NCBI GenBank assembly: GCA_946478635.1 | Contig: CAMLCX010000005.1 | Location: forward strand, 1-34,019 | Length of the DNA stretch: 34,019 nt | Direction: 5' to 3' | Source of the DNA: an uncultured Pseudomonadota bacterium | GTDB taxonomy: Bacteria > Desulfobacterota_B > Binatia > UBA9968 | Shown here: positions 8,809-17,951 of the stretch, one piece after another | How positions within the stretch are numbered: position 1 is the first letter of the stretch | Layout: every line of letters starts with the position of its first letter | Notes under the pieces: model-generated | Seen by the model: the letters and a program-made list of their open reading frames with translations, nothing else | Told to the model about the DNA's origin: nothing | The model's database searches: none | Made by a program: the position numbers and the translations under genes

Positions 8809-9186
8809 TTACTTGGCGGGCTTGGTCTCTACTTTTCCTGGCATCTTGGTGTCCGGAGTCGCGGGCTGCGGCGCGGAACTCACACCGCGCTTGAGCAATT
8901 CTTCCATGACCATCTTCGCGCCGGCGTGGCCTTTATCGGCAAGCTCGCTGGTTTTACCGACTAAGGTTTTAAATTGCGCCTGGATCTTCTGCGCCTCCTG
9001 GATCGCCGCCTCCTGCGAGACTTTGACCATGACGAGGTTGTTTCGCTCGAATAAGAACTGCAAAGTCTGGAAACCGAAGTAAACTGTCAGCGCCACCAAA
9101 ATGAGCATCAGCGGCAGAGTCAAGGGCGATTTTTCAACCACGACTGGAGTCTCGGCCTCGTTGGTGTTTTCGATCTCCTCAACCAT
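8809..9186 (-). CDS. Small single-pass membrane protein, unknown function (second of a pair)
   Basis: I do not recognise this 125-residue protein. An acidic N-terminal tail (1-20) is followed by one hydrophobic helix (about 22-42), then a helical, Gln- and Lys-rich region with coiled-coil character (about 55-100), and a Pro/Lys-rich tail (104-125). By charge the short N-terminus is probably cytoplasmic and the helical part periplasmic, though this is not certain. ATG at 9186 has an AGG ribosome site inside the end of the upstream gene, only six bases away. The layout (one membrane helix, a Q-rich helix, a K...L...L...G(I/V) stretch) resembles its upstream neighbour, so the two may be distant tandem duplicates that act together. 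It is downstream of lepB on the same strand. Confidence 0.7.
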   Translation of the reverse strand: MVEEIENTNEAETPVVVEKSPLTLPLMLILVALTVYFGFQTLQFLFERNNLVMVKVSQEAAIQEAQKIQAQFKTLVGKTSELADKGHAGAKMVMEELLKRGVSSAPQPATPDTKMPGKVETKPAK

Positions 9187-9192
9187 GATGCC

Positions 9193-9480
9193 TCACTTTT
9201 TCGACGGCGCCGCTTCCGGCGCCGCGTCCAGATTGATCCCGGTGTCGGCCAATATTTTTTTCAATTGCTCGTCGTTGCTCTTGATTGCCATATTCGCCAG
9301 CACCGTGACGAGCTGGCGATTGAGCGTTTCGAGCTGGATCGTCTGAGCGATTTCCTGCTGGCGCTCGGCCATTTCGGCTTGTATCGACTGATTGCCCAGG
9401 GCGATGAGGATGTTCACGACCACCAATACGAGAATTAACGCCGACCAAGACGTCAATAAGATTCTTATTTTTTTACTCAT
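9193..9480 (-). CDS. Small single-pass membrane protein, unknown function (first of a pair)
   Basis: I do not recognise this protein of 95 residues. A basic start (MSKKIR) leads into one membrane helix (about 11-29), then a long polar helix rich in Gln and Glu (about 32-80) and a short Ala/Pro/Lys tail. The topology expected from the positive-inside rule is N-terminus in, helix out. ATG at 9480 was chosen because GGAGAGG stands just upstream; an in-frame start at 9501 would add seven residues with no better ribosome site. It is six bases ahead of the other small membrane gene and 112 bases after lepB. A role as a small assembly factor or subunit of an envelope complex is possible, but nothing in the sequence names it. 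Confidence 0.7.
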   Translation of the reverse strand: MSKKIRILLTSWSALILVLVVVNILIALGNQSIQAEMAERQQEIAQTIQLETLNRQLVTVLANMAIKSNDEQLKKILADTGINLDAAPEAAPSKK

Positions 9481-9592
9481 AAACCTCTCCACGGCCACCA
9501 AATCCCACAGCTGCGTTCACTCCACACTCTTATTTTGTTCTTAACCGGTACCCCGGGACTATACGAAAAAACACCGCTCTGGGTTGGAGAGA

Positions 9593-10261
9593 TCAATAAA
9601 TCAAATTGCCGAGTCGCTCCCAGCGCACCCAGCGATCGTTGCCGTCCCATGACCAATAGATGAGAAATGCCTTGCCGCGCACATCGTTCAAATCGACAAA
9701 GCCCCAGAATCGACTGTCGTAACTCCGGTCACGATTATCGCCCATGACAAAGATACTATTCTGAGGCACGGTTTTCGGACCGTAGTCATCACCGCTACCC
9801 GCACCACCCGCCAGCGGGTCATAACCGACGAAATGGCCATGCGGGTCCTCAATGGGTTTACCATTTATAAATATCTTCTTGGCGCGAACCTCAACCGTGT
9901 CCCCGCCAACGGCAATCACTCGTTTAATGAAGTCTTTCGAGCGGTCTTCGGGATAAATGAACACAACGACTTCGCCCCGTTGCGGGTTTCCATACTGCAA
10001 CAGATAGCGTTCGAGAAACGGTATCCGCAAGCCGTAGGAAAGCTTGTTGACCAGGATATGGTCACCGATCTCCAGGGTTGGAATCATCGAACCGGACGGA
10101 ATCTTGAACGCCTGGACGATGAACGTCCTAATGAACAGCGCCAAAAGAAGCGCCATGATAATGGCTTCTGCATATTCGCGAAAAGCCGACTTAGCTTTCA
10201 CCGTCGCGGGTTGATCCATTATGCTCTGTTCTTTCACCTTATTTACCTTTTCCGACGCCAT
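9593..10261 (-). CDS. lepB: Signal peptidase I
   Basis: Signal peptidase I removes signal peptides from exported proteins at the outer face of the inner membrane. In this 222-residue protein one N-terminal membrane helix (about 32-50) is followed by box B IPSGSMIPTL with the catalytic Ser58, box D DFIKRVIAVGGD with the general base Lys113, and box E MGDNRDRSYDSRFWG (from 173). ATG at 10261 has AAAGGT directly before it. ATG at 10219 (residue 15) is an alternative start that would still keep the membrane helix. It follows lepA by 13 bases, the lepA-lepB order known from enterobacteria and others, and it closes the long minus-strand gene run. Function is secure. Confidence 0.95.
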   Translation of the reverse strand: MASEKVNKVKEQSIMDQPATVKAKSAFREYAEAIIMALLLALFIRTFIVQAFKIPSGSMIPTLEIGDHILVNKLSYGLRIPFLERYLLQYGNPQRGEVVVFIYPEDRSKDFIKRVIAVGGDTVEVRAKKIFINGKPIEDPHGHFVGYDPLAGGAGSGDDYGPKTVPQNSIFVMGDNRDRSYDSRFWGFVDLNDVRGKAFLIYWSWDGNDRWVRWERLGNLIY

Positions 10262-10274
10262 ACCTTTATCCGTG

Positions 10275-12068
10275 CTAGACTTTCAAAGCGGCAAGAAACG
10301 CTTCCTGGGGAATTTCCACTTTGCCGACTTGCTTCATGCGCTTTTTGCCTTCCTTCTGGCGCTCGAGGAGCTTGCGCTTGCGCGTGATGTCACCACCGTA
10401 GCACTTCGCGGTGACATTTTTCCGTAGTGCTTTTACCGCCTCGCGCGCGATCACCCGGCTACCAATGGCGGCCTGGATGACGACTTCGAAGAGCTGCCGC
10501 GGGATCAGCTCGCGCATTTTTTGCACCAAGTCGCGGCCGCGATGGTAGGCCTTCTCCCGGTGAACGATCATCGACATGGCGTCTACGACGTCGCCGTTGA
10601 TGCGCACATCAAGTTTGACCAGGTCCGCGGTCCGATAGCCGGCCAATTCATAGTCCATGGAGGCGTAGCCGCGGCTGACCGACTTTAACCTATCATAAAA
10701 ATCTACCACAATCTCATTGAGCGGCAACTCATAAACCATCACCGCGCGTTTTGGTCCCAGGTAGCGGATTTCTTTTTGGATGCCGCGTTTCTCTTCGCAA
10801 ATCTTCAGCACCCCGCCGAGAAATTCCTGGGGCAAGTGGAGCGTCGCCTGGATGACCGGCTCTTCGATACGCTCGATCTCGGATTCGTTGGGAAGCCTTA
10901 CCGGGTTATCGATCATCAACACGTCGCCGGTAACGGTCACCACCCGGTAAATAACCGTCGCCGCCGTCGTGATCAGACTGAGGGTGAATTCCCGCTCCAG
11001 CCGCTCGCGCACGATGTCCATATGCAATAGGCCGAGAAAGCCGCATCGAAAGCCAAAGCCCAGAGCCTGGGAGGTCTCGGGCTCGTACGTAAATGACGAG
11101 TCATTGAGACGAAGCTTTTCCAGCGCGTCGCGCATGGCCTGGTATTGCCCCGAATCGGTCGGATAAAGGCCGCTGAAGACCATCGGCTTCATCGGCTTGA
11201 ATCCGGGCAGCGACGCATCGGTCGGGCAATCGTCGGTCGTCACCGTGTCGCCGATCTGGGTTTCGGCCACTTCTTTGATCCCGGCCATGATAAAACCGAC
11301 ATCGCCTGCTTTGAGTTCCGCGACTTCGACAGGCACCGGCGAGAATACCCCGAGGCGAAGCACTTCGAAGGCATTGCCGCTCGCCATCATGCGGATCTTG
11401 GTTCCTTTTTTGACCGTGCCGTCGAAGACGCGCGTCATCACCACCGCGCCATGGTAAGGATCGAACCAACTATCGACGATAAGGGCGCGTAGCGGCGCCG
11501 CAGGATCGCCCTTGGGGGGCGGAAAATATCGGATAATCGCTTCGAGAACATCCTCGGTGCCGATCCCCTCTTTTGCGCTCACCATCACCGCGGTGGACGC
11601 ATCCAACCCGATGACGTCCTCGATTTCGTGCTTGACGCGCTCAGGCTCGGCGCTCGGCAAATCGATCTTGTTGATCACCGGGAGAATTTCCAGGTTGTGG
11701 TCCAGGGCCATATGCACGTTCGCCACGGTCTGGGCTTCCACGCCTTGTGCCGCATCGACGACAAGTAAAGCGCCTTCGCAAGCCGCCAGGCTGCGCGAAA
11801 CTTCGTAGGTGAAATCCACGTGACCGGGAGTATCGATAAGATTGAGCTTGTACTCCTTGCCGTTCTTGGCCCGATAGCTCAAACAGACCGGACTTGCTTT
11901 GATGGTGATCCCGCGCTCGCGTTCGAGGTCCATGCTGTCGAGGATCTGATCGGTTCTTTCGCGCGCGCTCACCGCTCCGGTAAACTCCAGCAGCCGGTCC
12001 GCCAGAGTCGATTTGCCATGATCGATGTGCGCGATGATGGAAAAATTTCGGATATGATCGAGAATCAT
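10275..12068 (-). CDS. lepA: Elongation factor 4 (LepA), translational GTPase
   Basis: LepA/EF4 is a ribosome-associated GTPase that affects translation under stress and during initiation. The 597-residue protein begins [20 protein letters not shown], the usual LepA N-terminus, so ATG at 12068 is preferred over an upstream in-frame start at 12176 that lies in the epimerase gene. GTPase motifs are AHIDHGKST (13-21), ERGITIKA (51-58), DTPGH (79-83) and NKID (133-136). EF-G-like domains and the LepA-specific C-terminal domain follow, ending in the conserved KAKxxGGDxxRKxKLLxxQKxGKKRMK-type pattern. The start overlaps the stop of the epimerase gene by one base (TGATG), pointing to translational coupling. 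Confidence 0.97.
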   Translation of the reverse strand: MILDHIRNFSIIAHIDHGKSTLADRLLEFTGAVSARERTDQILDSMDLERERGITIKASPVCLSYRAKNGKEYKLNLIDTPGHVDFTYEVSRSLAACEGALLVVDAAQGVEAQTVANVHMALDHNLEILPVINKIDLPSAEPERVKHEIEDVIGLDASTAVMVSAKEGIGTEDVLEAIIRYFPPPKGDPAAPLRALIVDSWFDPYHGAVVMTRVFDGTVKKGTKIRMMASGNAFEVLRLGVFSPVPVEVAELKAGDVGFIMAGIKEVAETQIGDTVTTDDCPTDASLPGFKPMKPMVFSGLYPTDSGQYQAMRDALEKLRLNDSSFTYEPETSQALGFGFRCGFLGLLHMDIVRERLEREFTLSLITTAATVIYRVVTVTGDVLMIDNPVRLPNESEIERIEEPVIQATLHLPQEFLGGVLKICEEKRGIQKEIRYLGPKRAVMVYELPLNEIVVDFYDRLKSVSRGYASMDYELAGYRTADLVKLDVRINGDVVDAMSMIVHREKAYHRGRDLVQKMRELIPRQLFEVVIQAAIGSRVIAREAVKALRKNVTAKCYGGDITRKRKLLERQKEGKKRMKQVGKVEIPQEAFLAALKV

Positions 12069-12991
12069 CAGCCGGTGGTTTCTCGATAGTATGCGGCCGT
12101 ACGCTGCAGCCCGTCCGCCAGGGTCATTTGCGGGCGCCAACCAAGGACTTCCGCTGCGCGGCGCGTGTCCAAGCAACTGCGCCTTTGTTCCCCGGTTTTT
12201 GCCGGACCATGCTGGGCGTCAGCCTGGCTGCCGACGGCCCGGCGCAGATGTTGGAAAATATTCACCACATCGGTCTCCACGCCGGTGCCGATGTTGATCG
12301 GACCGATGTAGGACGACTCGAGCGCCGCCACATTGGCGGCGACGACATCGCCGACGTAGACGTAATCGCGCGTCTGCCCGCCGTCGCCGTTGATGAGAGG
12401 AGTCTTTCCCGCCAACAGTAAAGATAAAAAAATCGCCACGACGCCGGCCTCGCCCTTGGCTGATTGTCGCGGGCCGTAGACGTTGGCATAGCGGAGCGCA
12501 ATGTACGGCAAGCCGAAGGCTTGTTGATAATAAGAGAGATAAAGCTCACCCGAACGTTTGCTGACGCCGTAAGGGCTCGCCGGTCGAGTCGGGTGATCTT
12601 CCGCTGCCGGAAATACATCCTGCTCGCCATAAACCGCGCCGCCCGAAGAAGCAAAGATTACTTTCTTAACGCCGGAGTTCTTGCAGGCTTGGAGCAAATT
12701 GATAAACCCGAGAATATTGACTCGCGCATCGAACGCCGGATCCGATACCGAGTGGCGCACATCCATCTGCGCGGCATGGTGGCTCAAGGCATCTGGCTTG
12801 ATCCGTTCGATCAGGCGCGCCGCCTCCGCGTCCGCGATATCGACTTGATGCAGTGCCGCCTGTTTATTGACATTGCTTTCCCGACCCGTGGAAAGGTCGT
12901 CAAGGATATGTACCTCGTGGCCGCGCTCCAGATAGGCATCGACGATATTCGACCCGATGAACCCGGCGCCTCCTGTGACAACGATTCTCAC
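12068..12991 (-). CDS. NAD-dependent sugar-nucleotide epimerase (GalE-like; possibly UDP-pentose 4-epimerase)
   Basis: This 307-residue short-chain dehydrogenase of the extended epimerase type has the NAD-binding motif GGAGFIG (7-13), a Ser115/Ser116 pair and the catalytic YGVSK (Tyr141, Lys145). These features place it with UDP-glucose 4-epimerases. It follows the UDP-xylose synthase gene with a 4-base overlap (ATGA), inside a cluster that makes UDP-glucuronate and UDP-xylose, so UDP-xylose 4-epimerase (making UDP-L-arabinose) is a fair alternative to plain UDP-galactose formation. The protein is slightly shorter than E. coli GalE (338). The enzyme class is secure and the substrate is inferred from context. 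The lepA start overlaps its stop codon. Confidence 0.88.
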   Translation of the reverse strand: MRIVVTGGAGFIGSNIVDAYLERGHEVHILDDLSTGRESNVNKQAALHQVDIADAEAARLIERIKPDALSHHAAQMDVRHSVSDPAFDARVNILGFINLLQACKNSGVKKVIFASSGGAVYGEQDVFPAAEDHPTRPASPYGVSKRSGELYLSYYQQAFGLPYIALRYANVYGPRQSAKGEAGVVAIFLSLLLAGKTPLINGDGGQTRDYVYVGDVVAANVAALESSYIGPINIGTGVETDVVNIFQHLRRAVGSQADAQHGPAKTGEQRRSCLDTRRAAEVLGWRPQMTLADGLQRTAAYYRETTG

Positions 12992-13932
12992 GCCTGCTCC
13001 TTCAACCGGGCGCGAAAATATTCGATGGTTTTTACGAGCCCCTCTTCCAGCTTGACTTTGGGCTCCCAGCCGAGAATTTTCTTAGCCTTGGCGATGTCCG
13101 GCTGGCGCACCTGGGGATCGTCCTCCGGCAAGGGCTTATAGATAATCTCGCTCTTCGAGCCAGTGAGCGCGATGATCTTCTCGGCGAATTCAAGTACTGT
13201 CATTTCGTGCGGGTTGCCAATGTTCACCGGAAGGTGATGATCCGCCGCCAGCAGCTTGTTGAGGCCTTCGACCAAATCGTCGACATACTGAAAACTCCTG
13301 GTCTGCTGGCCCTGGCCATAAACCGTGAGCGGTTCACCTTTAAGAGCCTGCATGATGAAATTTGGCACCACCCGCCCGTCGTGCAAGCGCATGCGCGGCC
13401 CATAGGTATTAAAAATTCGCACGATCCGCGTATTCAAGCCGTGATAACGATGGTAGGCCATGGTCATGGCCTCGGCAAAGCGCTTGGCCTCGTCGTAAAC
13501 GCCGCGGGGGCCGATCGGATTCACGTTGCCCCAGTATTCCTCATTTTGCGGCCGGACCAGGGGATCGCCGTAAACCTCGGACGTCGACGCCAGCAGGTAC
13601 ACGGCGCTCTTCGCCTTGGCCAAACCCAAGGTGTTGTGCGTTCCCAATGCGCCCACTTTGAGCGTGGGAATCGGCAGTTCCAAATAATCCACCGGGCTTG
13701 CGGGTGAAGCAAAATGGAGGATGTAGTCGAGCGGCTCCGGCACTTCGATGTACCGGCTGACGTTGTGATCGATAAACCGAAACCGCGGATTTTTCAGGAA
13801 CGCGCCGACGTTTTGTTTCGCACCGGTCGAGTAGTTGTCCATGCAGAGGACCTCATGCCCCTGATTGAGAAAGCTCTCGCAGAGATGCGATCCGATAAAA
13901 CCGGCGCCGCCGGTGACCAGGTATCTAGACAT
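12988..13932 (-). CDS. UDP-glucuronate decarboxylase (UDP-xylose synthase)
   Basis: The enzyme converts UDP-glucuronate to UDP-xylose with release of CO2, using tightly bound NAD. The 314-residue length and motifs fit the bacterial UXS family: GGAGFIG (8-14), [11 protein letters not shown] (73-83), the STSEVYGDP block (116-124), [12 protein letters not shown] with catalytic Tyr146 and Lys150, and the [10 protein letters not shown] segment near residue 170. ATG at 13932 has an AGGAC ribosome site and overlaps the end of ugd by eight bases, so substrate-producing and substrate-using enzymes are translationally linked. It overlaps the following epimerase gene by four bases. dTDP-glucose 4,6-dehydratase is a relative, but the HFASPASP and GVYDEAK motifs favour UXS. 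Confidence 0.92.
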   Translation of the reverse strand: MSRYLVTGGAGFIGSHLCESFLNQGHEVLCMDNYSTGAKQNVGAFLKNPRFRFIDHNVSRYIEVPEPLDYILHFASPASPVDYLELPIPTLKVGALGTHNTLGLAKAKSAVYLLASTSEVYGDPLVRPQNEEYWGNVNPIGPRGVYDEAKRFAEAMTMAYHRYHGLNTRIVRIFNTYGPRMRLHDGRVVPNFIMQALKGEPLTVYGQGQQTRSFQYVDDLVEGLNKLLAADHHLPVNIGNPHEMTVLEFAEKIIALTGSKSEIIYKPLPEDDPQVRQPDIAKAKKILGWEPKVKLEEGLVKTIEYFRARLKEQA

Positions 13933-15229
13933 GATTCCGTCCTATGGAGTAGTAGGTAAATCCCAGCTTGGCCAAATCGACAGGATCATAAAGGTTGCGG
14001 CCGTCGAAAATCACCGGTTGTTGCAACAGCCGTTTGATGCGCGCAAAATCGGGGCGGCGAAATTCATTCCATTCCGTCAATACGAGCAGCGCAGACGCGC
14101 CGTCCAAGGCATCGTAGTTTCGACCAGCGTAGCGAATCCGCGTACCAAATATTTTCTTTGCTTCTTCCGTAGCCTCGGGATCGTACGCATGGACCTGAGC
14201 GCCCGCTTCGATGAGCGAATCAATCACAGTGATCGCCGGCGCATCGCGCATATCGTCGGTTCTCGGCTTGAACGCGAGCCCCCATACCGCAAAAGTGAAC
14301 TCCGCCAGGTTCGAACCAAAGTGGCGCTTGACTTTTTCCACGAGCAACCCTTTTTGCCGCTCGTTTACCGATTCCACCGCCTTGAGCAAAACCATTTCCG
14401 GACTATCGCCACCCATGCCGATCATCGCGCGAATATCCTTGGGAAAGCAGGAACCACCGTAACCGACGCCGGGAAAAATAAAGTGCGGACCGATTCTGCG
14501 GTCCAAACTGATCGCGCGCCGCACCTCGCCGATATCCGCGTTCATCCGCTCGCACAACCGCGCCACTTCGTTGATAAAGGAAATCTTGGTCGCCAGCATG
14601 GCATTGGACGCATACTTGCTCATCTCGGCGCTACGGGTATCCATGATGAGGATCGGATTGCCGGTACGAACGAACGGTTCGTACAACTCTTTCACCGCAT
14701 CCAATGCCTCGCCATGATTGCCGCCCAGAACGACCCGATCCGGCTTCATGAAGTCCTCGACCGCCGCCCCCTCTTTCAAGAATTCCGGATTGGAAACAAC
14801 TGCAAACGGCTGGGCTGTTTCCTCCGCAATCCATTGGTGGATCTGATCGGCGGTGCCTACGGGCACCGTGCTCTTGGTGACGACGATTTTGAAGCTATCC
14901 ATCGCGCGGGCAATCCCTTTTGCCGTGGCGCGCACGTAGTCCAGATTGGCGTTGCCGTTGGGTCCCTGGGGCGTGCCGACGGCGATAAAAATGATCGCCG
15001 ATTTTTTTACCGCGCCCGCAAGGTCCGTGCTGAACGCCAGCCGCTGCTCCGCGGCATTGCGCCGAACCATCTCTTCCAGGCCGGGCTCATAAATCGGCAC
15101 CTTGCCGCTATTGAGCATATCGATCTTTTTTTGATCGATATCGACACAGACCACATCGTTGCCGCTCTCCGCAAAGCAGGTGCCCGCGACCAAACCGACG
15201 TACCCGGTGCCGATCACCGCCAGGTTCAT
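13925..15229 (-). CDS. ugd: UDP-glucose 6-dehydrogenase
   Basis: The enzyme oxidises UDP-glucose to UDP-glucuronate with two NAD. The 434-residue protein has the N-terminal Rossmann motif GTGYVG (7-12), the FIAVGTP segment near residue 81, [11 protein letters not shown] (116-126), the [10 protein letters not shown] substrate loop (147-156), and the catalytic cysteine in [12 protein letters not shown] (Cys261), followed by the C-terminal UDP-binding domain with [15 protein letters not shown] at 15229 carries a GGAGA ribosome site and overlaps the glycosyltransferase stop by four bases. A GDP-mannose dehydrogenase is the main relative, but the next gene, a UDP-glucuronate decarboxylase, supports UDP-glucose as substrate. 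Confidence 0.95.
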   Translation of the reverse strand: MNLAVIGTGYVGLVAGTCFAESGNDVVCVDIDQKKIDMLNSGKVPIYEPGLEEMVRRNAAEQRLAFSTDLAGAVKKSAIIFIAVGTPQGPNGNANLDYVRATAKGIARAMDSFKIVVTKSTVPVGTADQIHQWIAEETAQPFAVVSNPEFLKEGAAVEDFMKPDRVVLGGNHGEALDAVKELYEPFVRTGNPILIMDTRSAEMSKYASNAMLATKISFINEVARLCERMNADIGEVRRAISLDRRIGPHFIFPGVGYGGSCFPKDIRAMIGMGGDSPEMVLLKAVESVNERQKGLLVEKVKRHFGSNLAEFTFAVWGLAFKPRTDDMRDAPAITVIDSLIEAGAQVHAYDPEATEEAKKIFGTRIRYAGRNYDALDGASALLVLTEWNEFRRPDFARIKRLLQQPVIFDGRNLYDPVDLAKLGFTYYSIGRNHV

Positions 15230-16179
15230 GTTTTTTCTCCGCTGCGCAGTACCTCGCCGATGACGTAGACGGTTCGGTCCTGGGATTCATGATAGGTCCG
15301 CGCCAGCATTTCGCCCAACAACCCCATGGTGACGAACTGAAAGCCGATAAAAATTAGCAGAATTGCCAGGAACAGAAGCGGCCGGCTGCCAATATCGACA
15401 TCATAAACAAACTTTTGCATGGTTAGATAAAGCGCGATTAGAAATCCCGTTCCGCCGCTGATCACTCCAATCGGTCCGAACACATGCGCGGGCCGAGTTG
15501 AATAGCTGCTTAAGAACTTCACCGTCAGCAGATCCAACACCACCCTCAGAGTGCGCGTGATGCCGTACTTGGATGTGCCGCGCAGCCGCGGTCGATGATT
15601 GACTTTGAGCTCGGCGATCTGCGCGCCCCTCTCATAGGCGATGGCCGGAATAAACCGATGCATCTCGCCGTAGAGCCTGAGTTCTTTGGCGATGTCCTTG
15701 CGCATGGCTTTAAGGGTGCAGCCGTAGTCATGTAACTTCACTTTAGTTGTCCAGGATATCAAAAGGTTTGCGATCATTGAAGGTAAGCGGCGGCTAAAAA
15801 ACGGATCCCGCCGGTGGAAACGCCATCCAGCCACCAAATCGTTGCCCTCTTCGATCTTTGCGAGCATGGCCGGTATATCGGCAGGATCGTTTTGTCCGTC
15901 GCCGTCCATAAGCACCACCACCGCGCCTCTAGCGTAGGCCAATCCCGCTGCCAACGCGGCCGTTTGCCCAAAATTGCGTTTGAGGCGGATAACGCTCAGT
16001 GCCGGGTCGCGCCGCTGGAGTCGGCTCAGGACAGCGAAGGTGCCGTCGCGGCTGCCGTCATCCACGGCGACAATCTCGTAGGATTTCCTGGCCGGCGCCA
16101 ACGCGCCATGAATCTCGCCGATTAACGGCTCGACGTTCTCTTCCTCGTTGTAAACGGGAACGACGATCGAAAGCTCCAT
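15226..16179 (-). CDS. Family 2 membrane glycosyltransferase (polyprenyl-phosphate sugar transferase type)
   Basis: The 317-residue protein has a GT2 domain with VVPVYNEEENV (6-16), VDDGSRDGT (39-47) and MDGDGQNDP (91-99), a metal-binding DxD-type set. Two C-terminal membrane helices (about 234-254 and 266-289) follow. This is the architecture of the DPM1/GtrB/ArnC group, which move a sugar from a nucleotide donor to undecaprenyl phosphate on the cytoplasmic face of the membrane. The gene sits directly ahead of ugd, uxs and an epimerase, with a 4-base overlap to ugd, so a UDP-pentose or UDP-glucuronate donor is a reasonable guess. ATG at 16179 lies four bases after the kinase stop, with no clear ribosome site of its own, suggesting coupled translation. 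A flippase or final transferase is not visible. Confidence 0.9.
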   Translation of the reverse strand: MELSIVVPVYNEEENVEPLIGEIHGALAPARKSYEIVAVDDGSRDGTFAVLSRLQRRDPALSVIRLKRNFGQTAALAAGLAYARGAVVVLMDGDGQNDPADIPAMLAKIEEGNDLVAGWRFHRRDPFFSRRLPSMIANLLISWTTKVKLHDYGCTLKAMRKDIAKELRLYGEMHRFIPAIAYERGAQIAELKVNHRPRLRGTSKYGITRTLRVVLDLLTVKFLSSYSTRPAHVFGPIGVISGGTGFLIALYLTMQKFVYDVDIGSRPLLFLAILLIFIGFQFVTMGLLGEMLARTYHESQDRTVYVIGEVLRSGEKT

Positions 16180-16183
16180 CGGC

Positions 16184-17089
16184 TCAGGAATGAAAATCGG
16201 TCAGCTGAACGAAGCGCTGGTAGCGTTCTTCAATTTCCACCAGCGACAGGTCGGTAAGCCTCTTTACGCCGAAATCCTCGACCGCGAACGATGCCACCAC
16301 CGAACCGTAAACGATGGCGCGGCGCAAACCGCCCTGGCTTTGATCCCCCGAGCGGGCGAGTTGCCCGAGGAAACCGCCGGCAAAAGAATCGCCCGCTCCG
16401 GTCGGATCGAAGACATCCTCCAGCGGATAAGCGGGGGTGGCAAACATCGAAGAATCGGAAAACTGCAGCACACCGTACTCACCGCGCTTGATCAGAACCA
16501 TCTTGGGGCCCATTTTAAGAATCGCCCGCGCCGCTTTCAGAATATTGTCATAACCGCTTAGCAGTCGTGCCTCGGAGTCGTTCACCACGAGGATCTCGAT
16601 GCGCTCCAACACTTGCTTCAGCTCCTGCTGGTTTTCACGGATCCAATGATCCATGGTGTCGCAGACGACGAGCTTGAGCCGGCGGATCTGGCGCAGCACT
16701 TCCATCTGTATGGCGGGAGCGCTGTTGCCGAGAAAAACGTATTCGGCGTCCCGGTAGGCCTCCGGCAGCTTGGGCTCGAATCCGGCCAGAACGTTCAGGT
16801 GCAGCTCTATGGTGTCGCGAAGGTTGATGTCCTCATGGTAGCGCCCGCGCCAGTGGAAGGTGTCTCCCTTGGCCCGCTGGATGCCCTCGATGTTGATATT
16901 CCGCTGGGTGAAAATATCCAGGTAATCCTGCGGAAAATCCTCGCCGACCACGCCGACGATCCGCACCGGGGAAAAAAAGCTGGCGGCGAGCGCGAAATAA
17001 GCCGCCGACCCGCCGAGAATGCGCTCGGCCGAGCCAAATGGCGTTTCAATGGAATCAAATGCGACTGTGCCGACGACCAAAACACTCAT
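16184..17089 (-). CDS. PfkB family sugar/nucleoside kinase next to mtnP
   Basis: This 301-residue ribokinase-like kinase phosphorylates a sugar or nucleoside with ATP. The N-terminal GGSAAYFAL segment (26-34) and the C-terminal signature DPTGAGDSFAGGF (228-240, catalytic Asp234) are clear, and VLIKRGEYG near residue 198 is typical of the nucleotide-binding side. ATG at 17089 was chosen because the protein begins MSVLVVGTVAFDS like its relatives and has GGGAAA just upstream; a longer in-frame frame up to 17350 runs through mtnP and is not real. The start overlaps the mtnP stop by four bases (ATGA). The pairing with methylthioadenosine phosphorylase hints at a kinase in nucleoside or methylthioribose salvage. 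Substrate is unknown. Confidence 0.88.
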   Translation of the reverse strand: MSVLVVGTVAFDSIETPFGSAERILGGSAAYFALAASFFSPVRIVGVVGEDFPQDYLDIFTQRNINIEGIQRAKGDTFHWRGRYHEDINLRDTIELHLNVLAGFEPKLPEAYRDAEYVFLGNSAPAIQMEVLRQIRRLKLVVCDTMDHWIRENQQELKQVLERIEILVVNDSEARLLSGYDNILKAARAILKMGPKMVLIKRGEYGVLQFSDSSMFATPAYPLEDVFDPTGAGDSFAGGFLGQLARSGDQSQGGLRRAIVYGSVVASFAVEDFGVKRLTDLSLVEIEERYQRFVQLTDFHS

Positions 17090-17946
17090 AGATATTTCCC
17101 AACAATGGGGCCCAATTGAGCGCGCAACCTCTTTGGAATCCGCGCTCGCTCCGTGATGATAGCATCCTTTAACGCCGAGGCACAGGCGCACGTGCGGGTT
17201 TGCGTGAGTTCGGCCACGGCGCGACGAATCGTGCGCTGCGCCAGATCGACGTTGTTCTTGAGCACCGCCAGGACGTGCTCGATTTCGACGTCCCGCGCGT
17301 TCTCGTTCCAACAATCGTAGTCCGTAGCGAGCGCCAGCGTGCCGAAACAAATCTCCGCCTCACGCGCGAGCTTAGCCTCCTGGAGATTGGTCATGCCGAT
17401 CACGTGAGCGTTCCAACTCCGATAGAGATGCGATTCTGCTCTCGTGGAAAACTGCGGACCCTCCATGCAAAGATAAGTGCCCCCGGCATGAACGTGGGCG
17501 CCTTCGGCGCGCGCCGACTTGACTAATTCGCCGGAGAGATCTTTGCAAAACGGTTCCGCCAAGCCCACATGCGCGACCAACCCGCGACCGAAGAAAGTGC
17601 TCGGACGCTGGCTCGTCCGGTCGATAAATTGGTCGGGAACAACGAGATGACCCGGCGCGATATCCTCCCGCAAGCTGCCCACCGCGCTTACCGAAATAAT
17701 TCGCTCTACGCCGAGCTTCTTGAGCGCGAAAATGTTCGCGCGAAAATTGATCTCCGTTGGCAGCCAGCGATGGCCTTGGCCATGGCGCGGCAGGAAAATC
17801 AATTCGGCTTCGCCTAGGCGACCGCGGATAAGCTTGTCCGATGGTTTACCAAAGGGCGTTTTGACGGCGATCTCACGGACCCGCCGCAGCCCTTCCATCT
17901 GGTACAAGCCGCTGCCGCCGATGACGCCGATGATTGGGCTTGCCAT
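17086..17946 (-). CDS. mtnP: S-methyl-5'-thioadenosine phosphorylase
   Basis: The enzyme splits methylthioadenosine, a by-product of polyamine and other S-adenosylmethionine-using reactions, into adenine and methylthioribose-1-phosphate. The 286-residue protein shows the purine nucleoside phosphorylase fold motifs: GVIGGSGLY (7-15), LPRHGQGH (52-59), the ISVSAVGSL segment, MEGPQFSTRAES, and MTNLQEAKLAREAEI followed by LATDYDCW, the last two being diagnostic for MTAP over other phosphorylases. ATG at 17946 gives the usual MASPIIGVIGGSG start; an upstream in-frame start at 18021 lies in rlmN. It follows rlmN by five bases and overlaps the kinase gene by four. Confidence 0.95.
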   Translation of the reverse strand: MASPIIGVIGGSGLYQMEGLRRVREIAVKTPFGKPSDKLIRGRLGEAELIFLPRHGQGHRWLPTEINFRANIFALKKLGVERIISVSAVGSLREDIAPGHLVVPDQFIDRTSQRPSTFFGRGLVAHVGLAEPFCKDLSGELVKSARAEGAHVHAGGTYLCMEGPQFSTRAESHLYRSWNAHVIGMTNLQEAKLAREAEICFGTLALATDYDCWNENARDVEIEHVLAVLKNNVDLAQRTIRRAVAELTQTRTCACASALKDAIITERARIPKRLRAQLGPIVGKYL

Positions 17947-17951
17947 TTCGT

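Noticed and set aside
13865..15268. 467-codon open frame on the plus strand
   Set aside because: It lies antisense to ugd, is rich in Arg and His and has no recognisable domain; it is a shadow of a GC-rich gene.
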